Assembly (NCBI GenBank): GCA_035574315.1
Contig: DATLYW010000023.1
Span: 1 to 57,477 of the forward strand
Length of the DNA: 57,477 bases
Source: Candidatus Zixiibacteriota bacterium
Lineage (GTDB): Bacteria; Desulfobacterota; Binatia; UBA9968
Reading direction: 5' to 3'
Shown here: positions 25,427 through 34,893 of the stretch, in pieces
Layout of the letters: each line of letters begins with the position of its first letter
Position numbering within the stretch: position 1 is the first letter of the stretch
The notes under the pieces: model-generated
Databases searched by the model: none
What the model saw: the letters and a program-made list of their open reading frames with translations, nothing else
Told to the model about the DNA's origin: nothing
Program-made: the position numbers and the translations under genes

Positions 25427-26398
25427 TCACGGCCGCCTGTAGACTTTGTCGAAAAATCCCGTTCGCGTCAGCCGATCGAGAATGGTGCTGTCCACGAAAG
25501 TCTCCAGCGGCATCCCCTTCCTGCCCATGAACTCGAGGATCGTCTGCACCGCTTCGGGCTCCGCCCGCGGAATGCGGTCCAGATAGGCGACCGAGTCGTT
25601 GTAATGGTCCTCGATGAACTTCGGATCACGCAGCCGCGCGTACCGGGCGATGATCTTCAGCGAGCGTTCCTTTTCCCTGTGCATGAACGCGATGCCCTCC
25701 GTATAGGCCTTGATCACCCCCTCCACGGCCTCGGGGTTGCGCCGCAGGTAGTCGCGCGACACCGCGATCATGTTCATCGAATAGGGAATGCCGAGGTCGA
25801 TCAGGCGCACGAGGATCCTGGGCTGCGCCGGCGGGCTTACCCGCAGCTCCGAAGTGACCGCGCCCGCGATCATCCGGTTCTGAAAGGCGGCCGCGACCTC
25901 CACCGTCCCGCCCAGCTGGCGCACCTGCACGGTGTTCTCGAGGCCGGCCCGGCGCAGCAGGATGCGCGTGAGGTTGTCGGTAATCGACCCGAAGCGGGTG
26001 ACACCGAGCGTCTTCCCCCGCAGGTCCTCGAGGCGCTGGACGTCCGGCTGAACGTAAAGCCGATGATACGGCCGGTTGGCGGTGGCCGCCACGCCTATGA
26101 TCGGCGCGCCGTTCAAGATCGCGTTGATGACCGCGTTGCTGGCCCCGCTCCCGGCGTGAAGGTCGCCCCCGATGAGCGCCTGGACCACCACCGGTCCCGA
26201 GGAGATGAAAATGATATCGGCCTGGATGCCGTACTTCTCGAAAGCGCCGCTTTCCTTGGCCATCCACACGCCGGTCGCCATCGGACCGATCGACGAGTAC
26301 GCGATCGTCATTCTTGTCGGCGCGCCGGCGGCCGGCTCGCCCCGCAATAACGCCGCCAGAAAGAGCCACGCGGCCACCTGTCCGGGAAATCCGCGCAT
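25427..26398 (-). CDS. NitT/TauT-type periplasmic binding protein
   Basis: A 323-residue exported binding protein. It has a signal peptide (about residues 8-26, VAAWLFLAALLRGEPAAGAP), then IAYSSIGPMATGVWMAKESG, GPVVVQALIGGDLHAGSGAS, LRGKTLGVTRFGS, and a C-terminal DSTILDRLTRTGFFDKVYR. It closely resembles the protein at 23186-24184. It lies 13 bases after the end of an orphan molybdenum hydroxylase large-subunit gene, so the two are very likely co-transcribed. No cognate membrane components are near. Confidence 0.9.
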   Translation of the reverse strand: MRGFPGQVAAWLFLAALLRGEPAAGAPTRMTIAYSSIGPMATGVWMAKESGAFEKYGIQADIIFISSGPVVVQALIGGDLHAGSGASNAVINAILNGAPIIGVAATANRPYHRLYVQPDVQRLEDLRGKTLGVTRFGSITDNLTRILLRRAGLENTVQVRQLGGTVEVAAAFQNRMIAGAVTSELRVSPPAQPRILVRLIDLGIPYSMNMIAVSRDYLRRNPEAVEGVIKAYTEGIAFMHREKERSLKIIARYARLRDPKFIEDHYNDSVAYLDRIPRAEPEAVQTILEFMGRKGMPLETFVDSTILDRLTRTGFFDKVYRRP

Positions 26399-26411
26399 AT
26401 GACTTAGCCTC

Positions 26412-28661
26412 CTACCGGCCGCCGGGTGCCGCCGACCGGCCGTTGAGTGCCCGCCAGACTTTTTCCGGCGTCAGCGGCAGCTCCTTGATTCTCGCTCCAG
26501 TGCTCCAGGCGACGGCGTTCGCCACCGCGGGCGCCACCGGAATGATGCCCCCTTCGCCCAAACCTTTTGCGCCGTACGGGCCAGGCCCGTTTCCGTCCTC
26601 GATCAAGATCGAGTGAAACTCCTCCGGAACGTCATCGAACCGCGGCACCCGGTAGTCGACCATGCTGGAATTGATCACCTGCCCGGACTCGAACCGATAC
26701 GACTCGTAGAACGTGTGGCCGAAGCCCATCATGGCGGCGCCCTCGTCCTGCCCCTCGCACTGCAGAGGGTGAATCGCCTTGCCGGCGTCCGCCGCGGTGA
26801 CGTACTTTCTCACCCGGACCTCGCCGGTTTCCCGATCGACCTCGACCTCGGCCGCCCCGACCCCGACTTCCCAGAAAAGCGGATTGGCCGGCTCGGACGC
26901 CATGCCGCTGTGGGCGTAGCCTCTTCCCACCAGCTCCCCGCCCTGCATGGCGAAGTGACGGTGAATCAGCTCGCCGTAGGAAACTTTCCGCCCTCCGGCC
27001 TTTGCCTCGCCGTCCTTCACCGCGACCGTGTCTTGCGGCGCTTCGAAATATTCGGCGGCGAGCTCGAGGATCTGTCGCCGCGCGTCGACCGCCGCCAGCT
27101 GCACCGCTTTCCCCATCACGGTGGTCGACCGGCTCGAGCCGGTGGAACGGTCGAACGGCGTGAAGGCAGTGTCGATCGGACGGACCGTAACGCGCTCCGG
27201 CGGGACGGAAAGCTCCTCGGCGACGATCTGGCTCATCACCGTCCTGGCTCCCTGGCCGAGCTCGACCGTGCCGCACAACAGCACCACGCTTCCGTCGGAG
27301 AGCACGTGAACCGTCGCCGTGGAGGCCAGCGGGGCGCCGGGATCCGTGGTGCCGAGGCCGAATCCCCGCCCCCTTCCGTCGCGCGTCGCCGGACCATTCC
27401 ATCCTATCCTCCCGGCGACGAGTCCGATCGCCTTGAACAGATCGGCGTCGAGCGGCCGGTACCCGGGGCGGATTTCCTCGCCGCGCCGGACCAGATTTTT
27501 CAAGCGAATCTCGAGCGGGTCCAGAGCCAGCTTTTGCGCGATGATGTCGAGCTGGGACTCGGTCGCCCAGGCGGTCTGGGGGCCGCCGATCGAGCGAAAC
27601 GAGGCCGCGGAGACCGTGTTCGTGTAAACGCAGTACGACCTGATCTTGAAATGGGGATAGCGATAAGGGCCCAGAATGCGCGTGAGGGTCCGGCCCGTAA
27701 CGATCGGCCCGGTCTCGGCATACGCGCCGGTGTTGAGGTAGATTTCCGCCTCCTTCGCAAGGAGCGTCCCGTCTCTCTTCACCCCGGTCTTGAGCCGGCA
27801 TTTGACGGCGTGGCGGCGGCAGGTCGCCATCGCCTCGGAAACGCCCTGAACGACCCTGACCGGACAGCCTGCCTTGCGCGCCAGCGCGACCACCAGCGGC
27901 TCGATCTTCACCCCCGATTTGCTCCCGTAAGCGCCGCCGACGAAATCGACGTGGACGTGAACCCTGGAAAGGGGATGGCGAAAAATCTGCGCGATCTCCT
28001 GACGAACGCCGAAAGGATGGCCGGTCGAGGTCCACAGATGAATGCCTTCGTCGTCGACCCGCGCGATCACGGTGTGCGGCTCCATGGAGTAGTGATAGAC
28101 CATGGGAAATTCGAAGCTGTCCTCGAAGATCGCGTCCGATTCGGCGAAACCCTTCTCCACGTCGCCCTTGACGAGCGAGGTCTGGTGGCAGATGTTTCGC
28201 TCGGCGAAACCGTGAACCAGAGGCGCGCCTTCCGCGAGCGCTTCGTCGACGTCGATGACGCCCGGCAGCTCCTCGTATTCGACGCGGATCCGCGCCACCG
28301 CCTCTTCCGCCGTTGCCGTGTCGACGGCGGCCACGGCCGCGACCGGCTGCCCCGCAAAGAGCGCCCGATCGCACGCGATCAGCGGCTGGTCCTTGTTTTT
28401 CCCTTTGCCGACGTACGCGCCGACGTCCGCGAAATCCGCGGCCGTCACCACAGCCGCCACGCCGGGCATCGCCTCGGCTTGGCGAGTATCGATAAGGAGA
28501 ATGCGCGCGTGCGCATAGGGGCTGCGGAGGAATTTTCCGTGGACCAGGCCTGGAAGCGCAAGATCACCGGCGTACTTCGCGCGGCCGGTCACCTTGGCGA
28601 TGCCGTCCACGCGAGGGATCGAAGTGCCGACGATCGAGAGTTGATGGGCTTCCGCGCTCAT
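26412..28661 (-). CDS. Molybdenum hydroxylase large subunit (xanthine dehydrogenase family)
   Basis: A 749-residue molybdopterin-cytosine-dinucleotide-binding subunit. It starts with IGTSIPRVDG-like residues (VGTSIPRVDGIAKVTGRAKY), contains FVGGAYGSKSG and SIGGPQTAWATE, and ends with GAKGLGEGGIIPVAPAVANA, whose Glu is the family's catalytic base. These enzymes hydroxylate purines, N-heterocycles, aldehydes or CO together with a FAD subunit and a 2Fe-2S subunit. Neither of those partners is encoded here; instead the gene is followed 13 bases later by a periplasmic binding protein. No Tat signal is visible. Start 28661 begins MSAEAHQLS. Confidence 0.9.
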   Translation of the reverse strand: MSAEAHQLSIVGTSIPRVDGIAKVTGRAKYAGDLALPGLVHGKFLRSPYAHARILLIDTRQAEAMPGVAAVVTAADFADVGAYVGKGKNKDQPLIACDRALFAGQPVAAVAAVDTATAEEAVARIRVEYEELPGVIDVDEALAEGAPLVHGFAERNICHQTSLVKGDVEKGFAESDAIFEDSFEFPMVYHYSMEPHTVIARVDDEGIHLWTSTGHPFGVRQEIAQIFRHPLSRVHVHVDFVGGAYGSKSGVKIEPLVVALARKAGCPVRVVQGVSEAMATCRRHAVKCRLKTGVKRDGTLLAKEAEIYLNTGAYAETGPIVTGRTLTRILGPYRYPHFKIRSYCVYTNTVSAASFRSIGGPQTAWATESQLDIIAQKLALDPLEIRLKNLVRRGEEIRPGYRPLDADLFKAIGLVAGRIGWNGPATRDGRGRGFGLGTTDPGAPLASTATVHVLSDGSVVLLCGTVELGQGARTVMSQIVAEELSVPPERVTVRPIDTAFTPFDRSTGSSRSTTVMGKAVQLAAVDARRQILELAAEYFEAPQDTVAVKDGEAKAGGRKVSYGELIHRHFAMQGGELVGRGYAHSGMASEPANPLFWEVGVGAAEVEVDRETGEVRVRKYVTAADAGKAIHPLQCEGQDEGAAMMGFGHTFYESYRFESGQVINSSMVDYRVPRFDDVPEEFHSILIEDGNGPGPYGAKGLGEGGIIPVAPAVANAVAWSTGARIKELPLTPEKVWRALNGRSAAPGGR

Positions 28662-29096
28662 AGCGGCCCGTACCGCCCCTCATATCGCCACTTGCCCTCG
28701 CGTGCAACCGTTTTTCAGCGGCTCGCGGCCTCGCGCGTCCCGGTATCCTTCCGCTCGCGAGTCCGGCCAGCGGCCAATCTCGATTTTGCGGCCGGCCCCG
28801 GGCCCGGCGGCACAAGACTACGGCGGGGACTCGGACCCTGTCCCAGTGACGGACCCGGATCACGTGCGGCGGTCGCCCAGCCCTCCCGAAGAACCAACCG
28901 TTTCCGTACCGCTACCGCGCCGAAGCGGATGGCCTCCAACGGAAATGAGGGCCGCTTCTTAAAGGCAAGAGTTTTTCAGGTCTTTAGAGTGCAGGGATCG
29001 GCGGTGAATTGACCGGCGGAGAAGGAATCCTCTGAAAGCGAGGATCAGGCCAAGAGCTAAACCGTGCTGCCCGTGCCCTCGGGGCGGCGGCGACGA
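28662..29096. other. Intergenic stretch without recognisable gene
   Basis: About 435 bases between the start of the molybdenum hydroxylase gene and the small hypothetical gene. It is GC-rich with two blocks of G/C runs near 28790-28815 and 29070-29090. I see no conserved protein fragment in any frame, no tRNA and no clear promoter. It probably holds the leader of the hydroxylase/binding-protein transcript. Confidence 0.4.
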
Positions 29097-29330
29097 TCAA
29101 GCTTTCTCGGTCTCCTGATCCCCGCCCTTTTCGGCTTCGACCGGACCGGCCTGCTTGGGTGAGTTCCCGCCCTTCCGCCTGGCTTCGTTTTCCCGAGCCT
29201 TGACGGCGTTCAAGCGCTCCTGAAACCAGGTCTTCTGAGGCCAGGCCCAGTTTTGGCCTTCGTACGGATTGATGTCCAAGCGTTTCATGGGGCCGGCGAA
29301 TTTTCCGAGCAAGTGGTATGCCAGATTCAA
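29097..29330 (-). CDS. Small hypothetical protein
   Basis: A 77-residue frame from a TTG at 29330, or 63 residues from the ATG at 29288. The N-terminal half (MKRLDINPYEGQNWAWPQKT, then WFQERLNAVKARENEARRK) looks protein-like with aromatic and helical residues. The C-terminal 25 residues are low-complexity Lys/Glu/Gly. No good RBS is visible and I do not recognise it. It lies between the double-VOC gene and the molybdenum hydroxylase gene on the same strand. Confidence 0.4.
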   Translation of the reverse strand: MNLAYHLLGKFAGPMKRLDINPYEGQNWAWPQKTWFQERLNAVKARENEARRKGGNSPKQAGPVEAEKGGDQETEKA

Positions 29331-29503
29331 CCGCCTGTCTTTTCTGCCGTTTCAGCTTCTAAGCCGGGCTCCACGATCGACAAAAATCGTCCGGGATGAC
29401 GGTAAATTGCACCGCGCCGGTTTCGGGCAACGCAGCACGGGCCGCGGCGCCGCGCCTTGCGACCCCCAACCGCGCCGGAAAATCGTGTCGCGATCGTGCC
29501 ATT

Positions 29504-30328
29504 TTAGTCAGAGATGTCAATAAAGACGCCATCGGGATCCGAGAACGAATAACGTGCGTGACGGCACGTCGCGATGAGAGCCAGGCGCCGCTCCCCCTCT
29601 TCGGGTACCGCGACCGGCGGCTCGCGCATCTCGGGAAGACGGTCGCGCAATTCCCCCAGCTCGCGCTTTACGCTCTCCACGTCCTCGACCTTGAACCCCA
29701 GGTGCTCCAGCCCGGGCCGGTCGATCCCGGCACCCTCGTAGTCGGTCATCTTCCACGGCGCGATCACCAGGGTCACGCGGCCGTCGGAGAGATAGTGATT
29801 GGGGTCCTCGAGCGCCTTTTCCTCCTCGCGGAGGTCGAACAGGTCCCGGTAAAACGCCGCGATCCCCGCGGGGTTCATGACCCGCAGCTTGAAATGGCTC
29901 ACCCGCCGCGGCTGCTCCCGCCCCGCCTCGGCATAGACGTCGCGGCGATTGGCCATCCCCTCCTGCGTCAGGTCGAAATAGTTGCCTTCGGGGTCGTGAG
30001 CGCCCAGGGTTGCAAACGGCCGGTTGGAGGGCCGCTTCAAGATCGCGACCTGCGGGTAATGCTCGCGGATCCGCGCGCACGCTTCCTCGATATCGTCCAC
30101 GTCGACCCCGAAGTGGTGCAGCCCGGGGGCGTACCCGGGCTTGCGACCGATGATGGTCATCCCCACGTAGCCGTCGCTCACGCTCAGCGCGTAGTTGCTC
30201 TTGATCGCCCGCTCCTCCTCCGCCGACCCCGGCCTGGAGCGCCTCATCCCCAGCACCGCTTCGTAGAATCTCGCCTCGCGCGCGAAGTTTTCACTGACGA
30301 TCGCCACGTGCTGGATCCGCGTGAGCAT
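29504..30328 (-). CDS. Two-domain VOC-family protein (extradiol dioxygenase-like)
   Basis: A 274-residue protein with two VOC modules (about 1-125 and 138-270), the layout of type I extradiol ring-cleavage dioxygenases and of glyoxalase-like proteins. It has IQHVAIVSENFAREARFYEA, then GLHHFGVDVDDIEEA, LGAHDPEGNYFDLTQEG, then VSHFKLRVMNPAGIAAFYRD, GLEHLGFKVEDVE and FSDPDGVFIDISD. His and Glu/Asp candidates for one metal site occur in both halves. The start at 30328 is preceded by GGGGAGG; the longer frame adds 16 non-conserved residues. It lies 31 bases after a binding-protein gene, downstream of a Rieske oxygenase, which fits an aromatic ring-oxidation route. Confidence 0.85.
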   Translation of the reverse strand: MLTRIQHVAIVSENFAREARFYEAVLGMRRSRPGSAEEERAIKSNYALSVSDGYVGMTIIGRKPGYAPGLHHFGVDVDDIEEACARIREHYPQVAILKRPSNRPFATLGAHDPEGNYFDLTQEGMANRRDVYAEAGREQPRRVSHFKLRVMNPAGIAAFYRDLFDLREEEKALEDPNHYLSDGRVTLVIAPWKMTDYEGAGIDRPGLEHLGFKVEDVESVKRELGELRDRLPEMREPPVAVPEEGERRLALIATCRHARYSFSDPDGVFIDISD

Positions 30329-30359
30329 ATGGCCTCCCCGCCGCCTGTGCCGCGCGGGC

Positions 30360-31340
30360 TCACTTGCCCCTGACACGCCTGAAAAATCCTTCCCGCTCCA
30401 GCTCGTCGAGCGTGCTCTCGTCGAGGTAGCGGTTGAGGTTCGTCTCCGGCTTGGTCCCGGCTCGCTGCGCCAGCAGCTCCAACGTGTTGCGCAACCCGTC
30501 GCGCGAAACGCGCGTGGGAAAAGCGAAGCTCGATCCGACGTACTGGTAGGTCTCTTCCAGAGCCTTCGGGTTTTTCTGCTGGAGCCGCTTGGAAAGGACC
30601 GCCATCGCCTTTTCGCGGTGATTCAGGAGCTGATAGGTGGCTTCCGCGTAGGCCTGCTGGAAGCGCTTGACCGCATCCCGGTTCTTCTCGAGGAACGAGC
30701 GGCGGACGACGATCGCGTTCATGGGAAATGCCGCAGTTCTCATGTCGCGCATGTGAGCCAGCACGTTCATTCCCATCCGCACCGCCTCGCCCAGCTCGGG
30801 ATACGCGAGCACGGTGGCGTCGAGCGCGCCGGCGGAAAGCGCGATCAACCGCTGCGCGGCGCCGCCGCTCTGCACGATGGTGACCGCGGAGCGCGGAACG
30901 TTCCACTCCTTGAGCGCGAGAACGATCGCCAGCTCGTTGGCGCCGCCGAACCCCACCACGCCGATCTTCTTGCCGGCGAGGTCCTCGGGCCTTCGGATCT
31001 CCTTCTGCGCGACGAAGCTGAACGGAAAGGTGTTCAGGGACCCCGAGATCATCACGAGGTCGGCCCCTTTGTGGATCGCGTTGATCGTGGTGACCGCGTC
31101 GACCTGGGCGAAATGCACGCTGTTGCCGATCAAGGCCTGGATCTCCCGCGTCGATCCCGGCACCATCACCACCTCTGCGCCGAGGCCGTACTTGGCTATC
31201 AGGCCGAGGTCCTTCGCGGCCCAGACGGGGGCTTGAAAGCCGGCGAATCCGCCGTAGGCGATCATGTACGGCTCCTGGGCCGGCGCCGAAACGACGCCGA
31301 GCGTGAGAAGGAAAAGCAGCGACAGGGTTCTCTGGACCAT
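30360..31340 (-). CDS. NitT/TauT-type periplasmic binding protein
   Basis: A 326-residue exported binding protein. The signal peptide is short (TLSLLFLLTLGVVSAPAQ), followed by IAYGGFAGFQAPVWAAKDLG, STREIQALIGNSVHFAQVDA, LAGKKIGVVGFGG and a C-terminal DESTLDELEREGFFRRVRG. It lies 3 bases after the Rieske oxygenase gene and upstream of the double-VOC gene, forming a compact Rieske, binding protein, VOC unit. As elsewhere in the window, no permease or ATPase accompanies it. Confidence 0.9.
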   Translation of the reverse strand: MVQRTLSLLFLLTLGVVSAPAQEPYMIAYGGFAGFQAPVWAAKDLGLIAKYGLGAEVVMVPGSTREIQALIGNSVHFAQVDAVTTINAIHKGADLVMISGSLNTFPFSFVAQKEIRRPEDLAGKKIGVVGFGGANELAIVLALKEWNVPRSAVTIVQSGGAAQRLIALSAGALDATVLAYPELGEAVRMGMNVLAHMRDMRTAAFPMNAIVVRRSFLEKNRDAVKRFQQAYAEATYQLLNHREKAMAVLSKRLQQKNPKALEETYQYVGSSFAFPTRVSRDGLRNTLELLAQRAGTKPETNLNRYLDESTLDELEREGFFRRVRGK

Positions 31341-31343
31341 TGT

Positions 31344-32642
31344 CTACCCTCCGGAAAGCGGCTGACCGGAAGTCTCGCGGGCGGCGCCGATCAGCGTTCG
31401 CGCGTACTGTTTCCAGTCGGTTTGCGGCGGCAGGAGTTCGGAGATGACCACCAGATCTGGGAAGCGGTTCGTCTCCGGGCTGCGGACCACGTGCAGCGGG
31501 TCGCGTCCTTCCGCGACGGCGCGAATCCCGCTCAGCAACAGCTTGCGCGCGGCGACGATCGCCTTGTCCGACGAAACGAGGTGCTCCACGGTTCGATCCT
31601 GGATCGCGCCCTGGCTCTCGGTTGCGAACGCGTCGTGCGCCTGGAAGTTGAATCCCATGCCGGTGAAGCTCCTGTTTTTCATCGACTCCCGATCCTGGCC
31701 GTAGCGATTGAGCTCGTGGCGCTCGAGACGGTAGTCCGCGGTGAGCTCGAAGCGGCTCTTGCCGTGCAGCGCGGGATCGAGCGGCCGCTCGCGGCTGAAG
31801 GCGAAAACATATTTCCAGTGGCTGACGTCGTCGATCGGCACGTGCCAGTGAACCGCGTAGCCTTCCCCCACCGTCGAGCCTCCGAACGCCGCCAGATTGG
31901 GAAAGACGAAGTTGGTGATCCTGAGATAGCGCCCGCCCTGGGCCTCTCGGACCGTATGGATGCGCAGGCCGAATCGGGTCGGCTCGACCTCGATGATCGG
32001 CGCCGGGTCCGCGCTCAACAGGGTGTTGTCGGTGGCGCCGCTCCCCGCAACCACCCTCGGGCGCTCGATCTCCGCCTCACCCAGGTAACGGTGGAGAAAG
32101 GAGAGGTGAACCGGATCGATGTTGCCTTCGTTCGCCTGCAGGAAGTTGCACCGATAGAGAATCTTGGTGACCGTCCGCCGCTCTTCGGGCGCCGCGAGGA
32201 ATTCGTAGTTCGGGAGCAGCGGCGGCTCGCCCGGTCCGAGATAGGCGAAAATCACCCCGCCGGCCTCGCGGCACGGATAGGCCAGATGGCGGAGCCGGTG
32301 CCGGTCGGCTCCGCCGCCCGGCTCGCCCGGCTGTTCGAGAACCGCGCCGTGAATGTCGTAGAGCCAGCCGTGATAGAGGCAGCGCAACCCGCCTCGCTCG
32401 ACCCGTCCGTAGCTCAGGTCGGTTCCCCGGTGAGCGCAATGCAGGCCCAGCAGGCCGGGCCGGCCGCGATCGTCCCGGAAGAGGACAAGCTCCTCGCCGA
32501 GGATCGTGACCCTCAAGGGAGCGCCCCCCGGAGGCAGCTCCTCGGCGAGCGCGGCTGGCTGCCAGTAGCGCCGGAGCAATTCCCCGCAGGGAGTGCCCCG
32601 CTCCGTCCTGGTCAACAGCTCGTTTTCTTCCCGACTGATCAT
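31344..32642 (-). CDS. Rieske non-heme iron oxygenase, large subunit
   Basis: A 432-residue ring-hydroxylating oxygenase of the phthalate-4,5-dioxygenase/monooxygenase (alpha-3) type. The Rieske 2Fe-2S motif is C69-A-H71 and C88-L-Y-H91. The mononuclear iron site is in NEGNIDPVHLSFLHR with the bridging D176 and ligands H179 and H184; a third acidic ligand lies later. A separate reductase is needed and is not in the window. It is divergent from the LigB-type dioxygenase gene, with an AT-rich pocket near 32701-32718 that may hold promoters for both. Substrate: probably an aromatic acid. Confidence 0.92.
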   Translation of the reverse strand: MISREENELLTRTERGTPCGELLRRYWQPAALAEELPPGGAPLRVTILGEELVLFRDDRGRPGLLGLHCAHRGTDLSYGRVERGGLRCLYHGWLYDIHGAVLEQPGEPGGGADRHRLRHLAYPCREAGGVIFAYLGPGEPPLLPNYEFLAAPEERRTVTKILYRCNFLQANEGNIDPVHLSFLHRYLGEAEIERPRVVAGSGATDNTLLSADPAPIIEVEPTRFGLRIHTVREAQGGRYLRITNFVFPNLAAFGGSTVGEGYAVHWHVPIDDVSHWKYVFAFSRERPLDPALHGKSRFELTADYRLERHELNRYGQDRESMKNRSFTGMGFNFQAHDAFATESQGAIQDRTVEHLVSSDKAIVAARKLLLSGIRAVAEGRDPLHVVRSPETNRFPDLVVISELLPPQTDWKQYARTLIGAARETSGQPLSGG

Positions 32643-32811
32643 ACCGGCGCGCCGGGAGCTCGCGCGAAACCGCCTCTTCGACGGGCCCCTGGAGCCGGCC
32701 CCTTATTACTATTTAAAGCCACGGCTCGGCAAGACCGGCGATCGCCGCGCGGTTGTTGCCGACCCGGCTTCCGTAGTAGATTCGAGCGGCGCCAAAAAGC
32801 GCCCGGGGATC

Positions 32812-33714
32812 ATGGCAAACCTGGTCGGCTGCATGGCCATGTCTCATGGCCCGCAATTGATGCTCTCTCCCGATCACTGGGGGCTCCTTCGCCTGCGGGA
32901 ATCGGAAGGGCTGCCGGAGAAGCCGGGACCAGCCGCCGAAACCGATGCGGTCAAATGGAGCAAATGGCAGGGATGTATGGAGGCGATCGCAAGGCTCCGG
33001 AGCGAGCTGGAGGCCCTGCGACCCGACGTGCTGGTGGTGGTGGGCGACGACCAGCACGAAAACCTGACCGACGACAACATGCCGCCTTTCTCGATCTACC
33101 TCGGCGGCGAGGTCGAAGCCAGCACGAGCCTGCGCTATCTGAATCAACCCTTGTCCGAAAATCGAGTCAGATACCGCGTCGACGCCGGGGTGGCGCGGGC
33201 TCTTCTCGACGGGCTGATGGACGCCGGCTTCGACCCCGCCTACTCGCGTCAAACCCGTTACGCCGGCGGCCTCGGCCACGCCTTCGGGCGCGTGCTCAGG
33301 TTTCTGCTCCCGAAAGCGGATTGCGCGATCGTTCCTGTCATGGTCAACACCTATTACCCGCCGGCGCCGTCGGCCAGGCGTTGCCTGCAGTTCGGCCGGA
33401 CGTTGGGCTCGCTGCTCCGGCGGCTCCCGGGAAAAGAGCGCGTGGTCGTCGTGGGATCGGGCGGCTTGAGCCACACCCTGATCGACGAGGATCTCGACCG
33501 CCGTTTCCTGCGCGCGGTGGAGCGGCATGACCTCGATCACATGGCCGCCATTCCGGACTCGGCCCTGGTCGACGGCACCTCCGAGATCCGCAACTGGATC
33601 GTTACCGCCGGGGCCGCCGGGCAGGGCGGTACCGTGGTGGACTACCTTCCGCTCTACCGCACCCGGACCGGAGTCGGTTGCGCCATGGGCTTCGCCGTCT
33701 GGAAGTCGCGCTGA
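32812..33714 (+). CDS. Class III extradiol dioxygenase (LigB-type)
   Basis: A 300-residue catalytic subunit of the protocatechuate-4,5-dioxygenase type. It opens MANLVGCMAMSHGPQLML with an early His ligand, has VVVGDDQHENLTDDNMP with a second His, and VVGSGGLSHTLIDEDLD with the later conserved His. It should cleave a catechol-like or related ring with Fe(II) and O2, or act on a non-aromatic analogue as some LigB relatives do. No small LigA subunit is adjacent. The start at 32812 follows GGGGATC; the longer upstream frame is the mirror of the Rieske gene and is not coding. Confidence 0.88.
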   Translation: MANLVGCMAMSHGPQLMLSPDHWGLLRLRESEGLPEKPGPAAETDAVKWSKWQGCMEAIARLRSELEALRPDVLVVVGDDQHENLTDDNMPPFSIYLGGEVEASTSLRYLNQPLSENRVRYRVDAGVARALLDGLMDAGFDPAYSRQTRYAGGLGHAFGRVLRFLLPKADCAIVPVMVNTYYPPAPSARRCLQFGRTLGSLLRRLPGKERVVVVGSGGLSHTLIDEDLDRRFLRAVERHDLDHMAAIPDSALVDGTSEIRNWIVTAGAAGQGGTVVDYLPLYRTRTGVGCAMGFAVWKSR

Positions 33715-33759
33715 CGGATTGTCTTTGCGCGATCGCCGCGAACGCGTCCGGATCGGCTC

Positions 33760-34893
33760 TCAGGCTTTCCCGCCCGGCGGCGAGCCGGCCGTCGGCTTTT
33801 CCGTGCAACCGGGGTGATAGTCTCCCATACGGCAAACCGCGCCGGCTTTGCGCACCGCGGCCTCGAAATCCCGGTGGATGGCCGGATCCTCGTCCTCGAA
33901 CTCGATCTGGCCCCCGCCCTGCTTTACGCTCGTGTACGTGCCGCCTTCGCCGTCCTGCATGCGCATGAAGCGATAGCGCCAGTTGTTCCAGCGCAGGGCC
34001 AGGTAGCGCGCCGGGCTCGCCCCCGAGTTGAAATGCTGGTGAAACCATTGGTCCGGCGGCACCACGACGCTCCCGGGCTTCCACTCGACCCGGTGCCTGT
34101 CTTTTCCCTCCGGCCACAGGATCGAATAGCCCTGCCCGCTGAGAATGACGACGTGGGCGCCGGGGCCGTGGCGGTGCGCCTTCTTGTAGGTCCCGACGGG
34201 AAACTCCGAGATATGGGCGCCCATGGTCTGGCGGGCGAGGTTGAACTTCATGTTGGTGCTGCCCCTGCCCCGCTCGCTGTAATCGGCGAGAGCCAGCGTG
34301 CGGGCGTCGGCAACGAAGTTGGTGGTCATGAAGAACCGTCCGATGACTTCGCCCTTGCCGCTGAAATAGTTCTCCGTCGAGGGATCGAAGCGGTCGAGAA
34401 ACGCGTAGTCGTTCTCGAAGATGAAGTCGACGTTGTGAAACAGGTTCATCATGAAGCAGCAATTGGTGACCGCGAAGTAACGCGCCGGCTCGCTCCCGCT
34501 GGCGTTGAAGTGCTGGTAGGACGCGTTCAGCGGAATCGCGAAAAGACTCCCCGGTCCCCACTCGAACGTGTGCTTCTTCCCGCTCTTCTGCCAGACCGTC
34601 GTCGCCCCGCAGCCCCGGGTCACGTATACCATCTCCTCGTAGAGGTGCTTTTGCGGCTTGAGCTTGCCGCCGGGCGGGATCTCGCAAATGTAGGCGTCGT
34701 TCACTCCCCCGGTGCCGTCGAGCACCACGAAGGCGGCCGAAGCGCCCTTCAGATCCCAGGGCGCCAGCTCGACCGCGTTGATGTCCTCGACGAAAAACCC
34801 CCGGACGACCGGGATCTTCTGCGCCTCCTGCCACTGCCGATAGGTGTCGATGCGCTCCGGCTTCAACTCCGCCGGCTGTGCAACCTCCGCCAT
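33760..34893 (-). CDS. Bicupin protein A
   Basis: A 377-residue protein with two cupin barrels, gentisate-dioxygenase-like in layout. The N-terminal barrel has AYICEIPPGGKLKPQKHLYE and FAIPLNASYQHFN. The C-terminal barrel has HISEFPVGTYKKAHRHGPGA, then HVVILSGQGYSILWPEG and WFHQHFNSGASPARYLALR. The C-terminus holds FEDEDPAIHRDFE and CRMGDYHPGCTEKP. It is paralogous to the protein at 39285-40373 across its length. No signal peptide. The reaction is unknown; a metal-dependent dioxygenase is most likely. It is transcribed away from the rhomboid gene and convergent with the LigB-type gene. Confidence 0.86.
   Translation of the reverse strand: MAEVAQPAELKPERIDTYRQWQEAQKIPVVRGFFVEDINAVELAPWDLKGASAAFVVLDGTGGVNDAYICEIPPGGKLKPQKHLYEEMVYVTRGCGATTVWQKSGKKHTFEWGPGSLFAIPLNASYQHFNASGSEPARYFAVTNCCFMMNLFHNVDFIFENDYAFLDRFDPSTENYFSGKGEVIGRFFMTTNFVADARTLALADYSERGRGSTNMKFNLARQTMGAHISEFPVGTYKKAHRHGPGAHVVILSGQGYSILWPEGKDRHRVEWKPGSVVVPPDQWFHQHFNSGASPARYLALRWNNWRYRFMRMQDGEGGTYTSVKQGGGQIEFEDEDPAIHRDFEAAVRKAGAVCRMGDYHPGCTEKPTAGSPPGGKA

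Noticed and set aside
26613..29012. Plus-strand frame of about 800 codons opposite the molybdenum hydroxylase gene
   Set aside because: Antisense of a gene with clear family motifs; no recognisable protein features of its own.
30321..33530. Plus-strand frame of about 1070 codons over the Rieske and binding-protein genes
   Set aside because: Antisense for most of its length and then out of frame with the LigB-type gene; both real genes have intact motifs.
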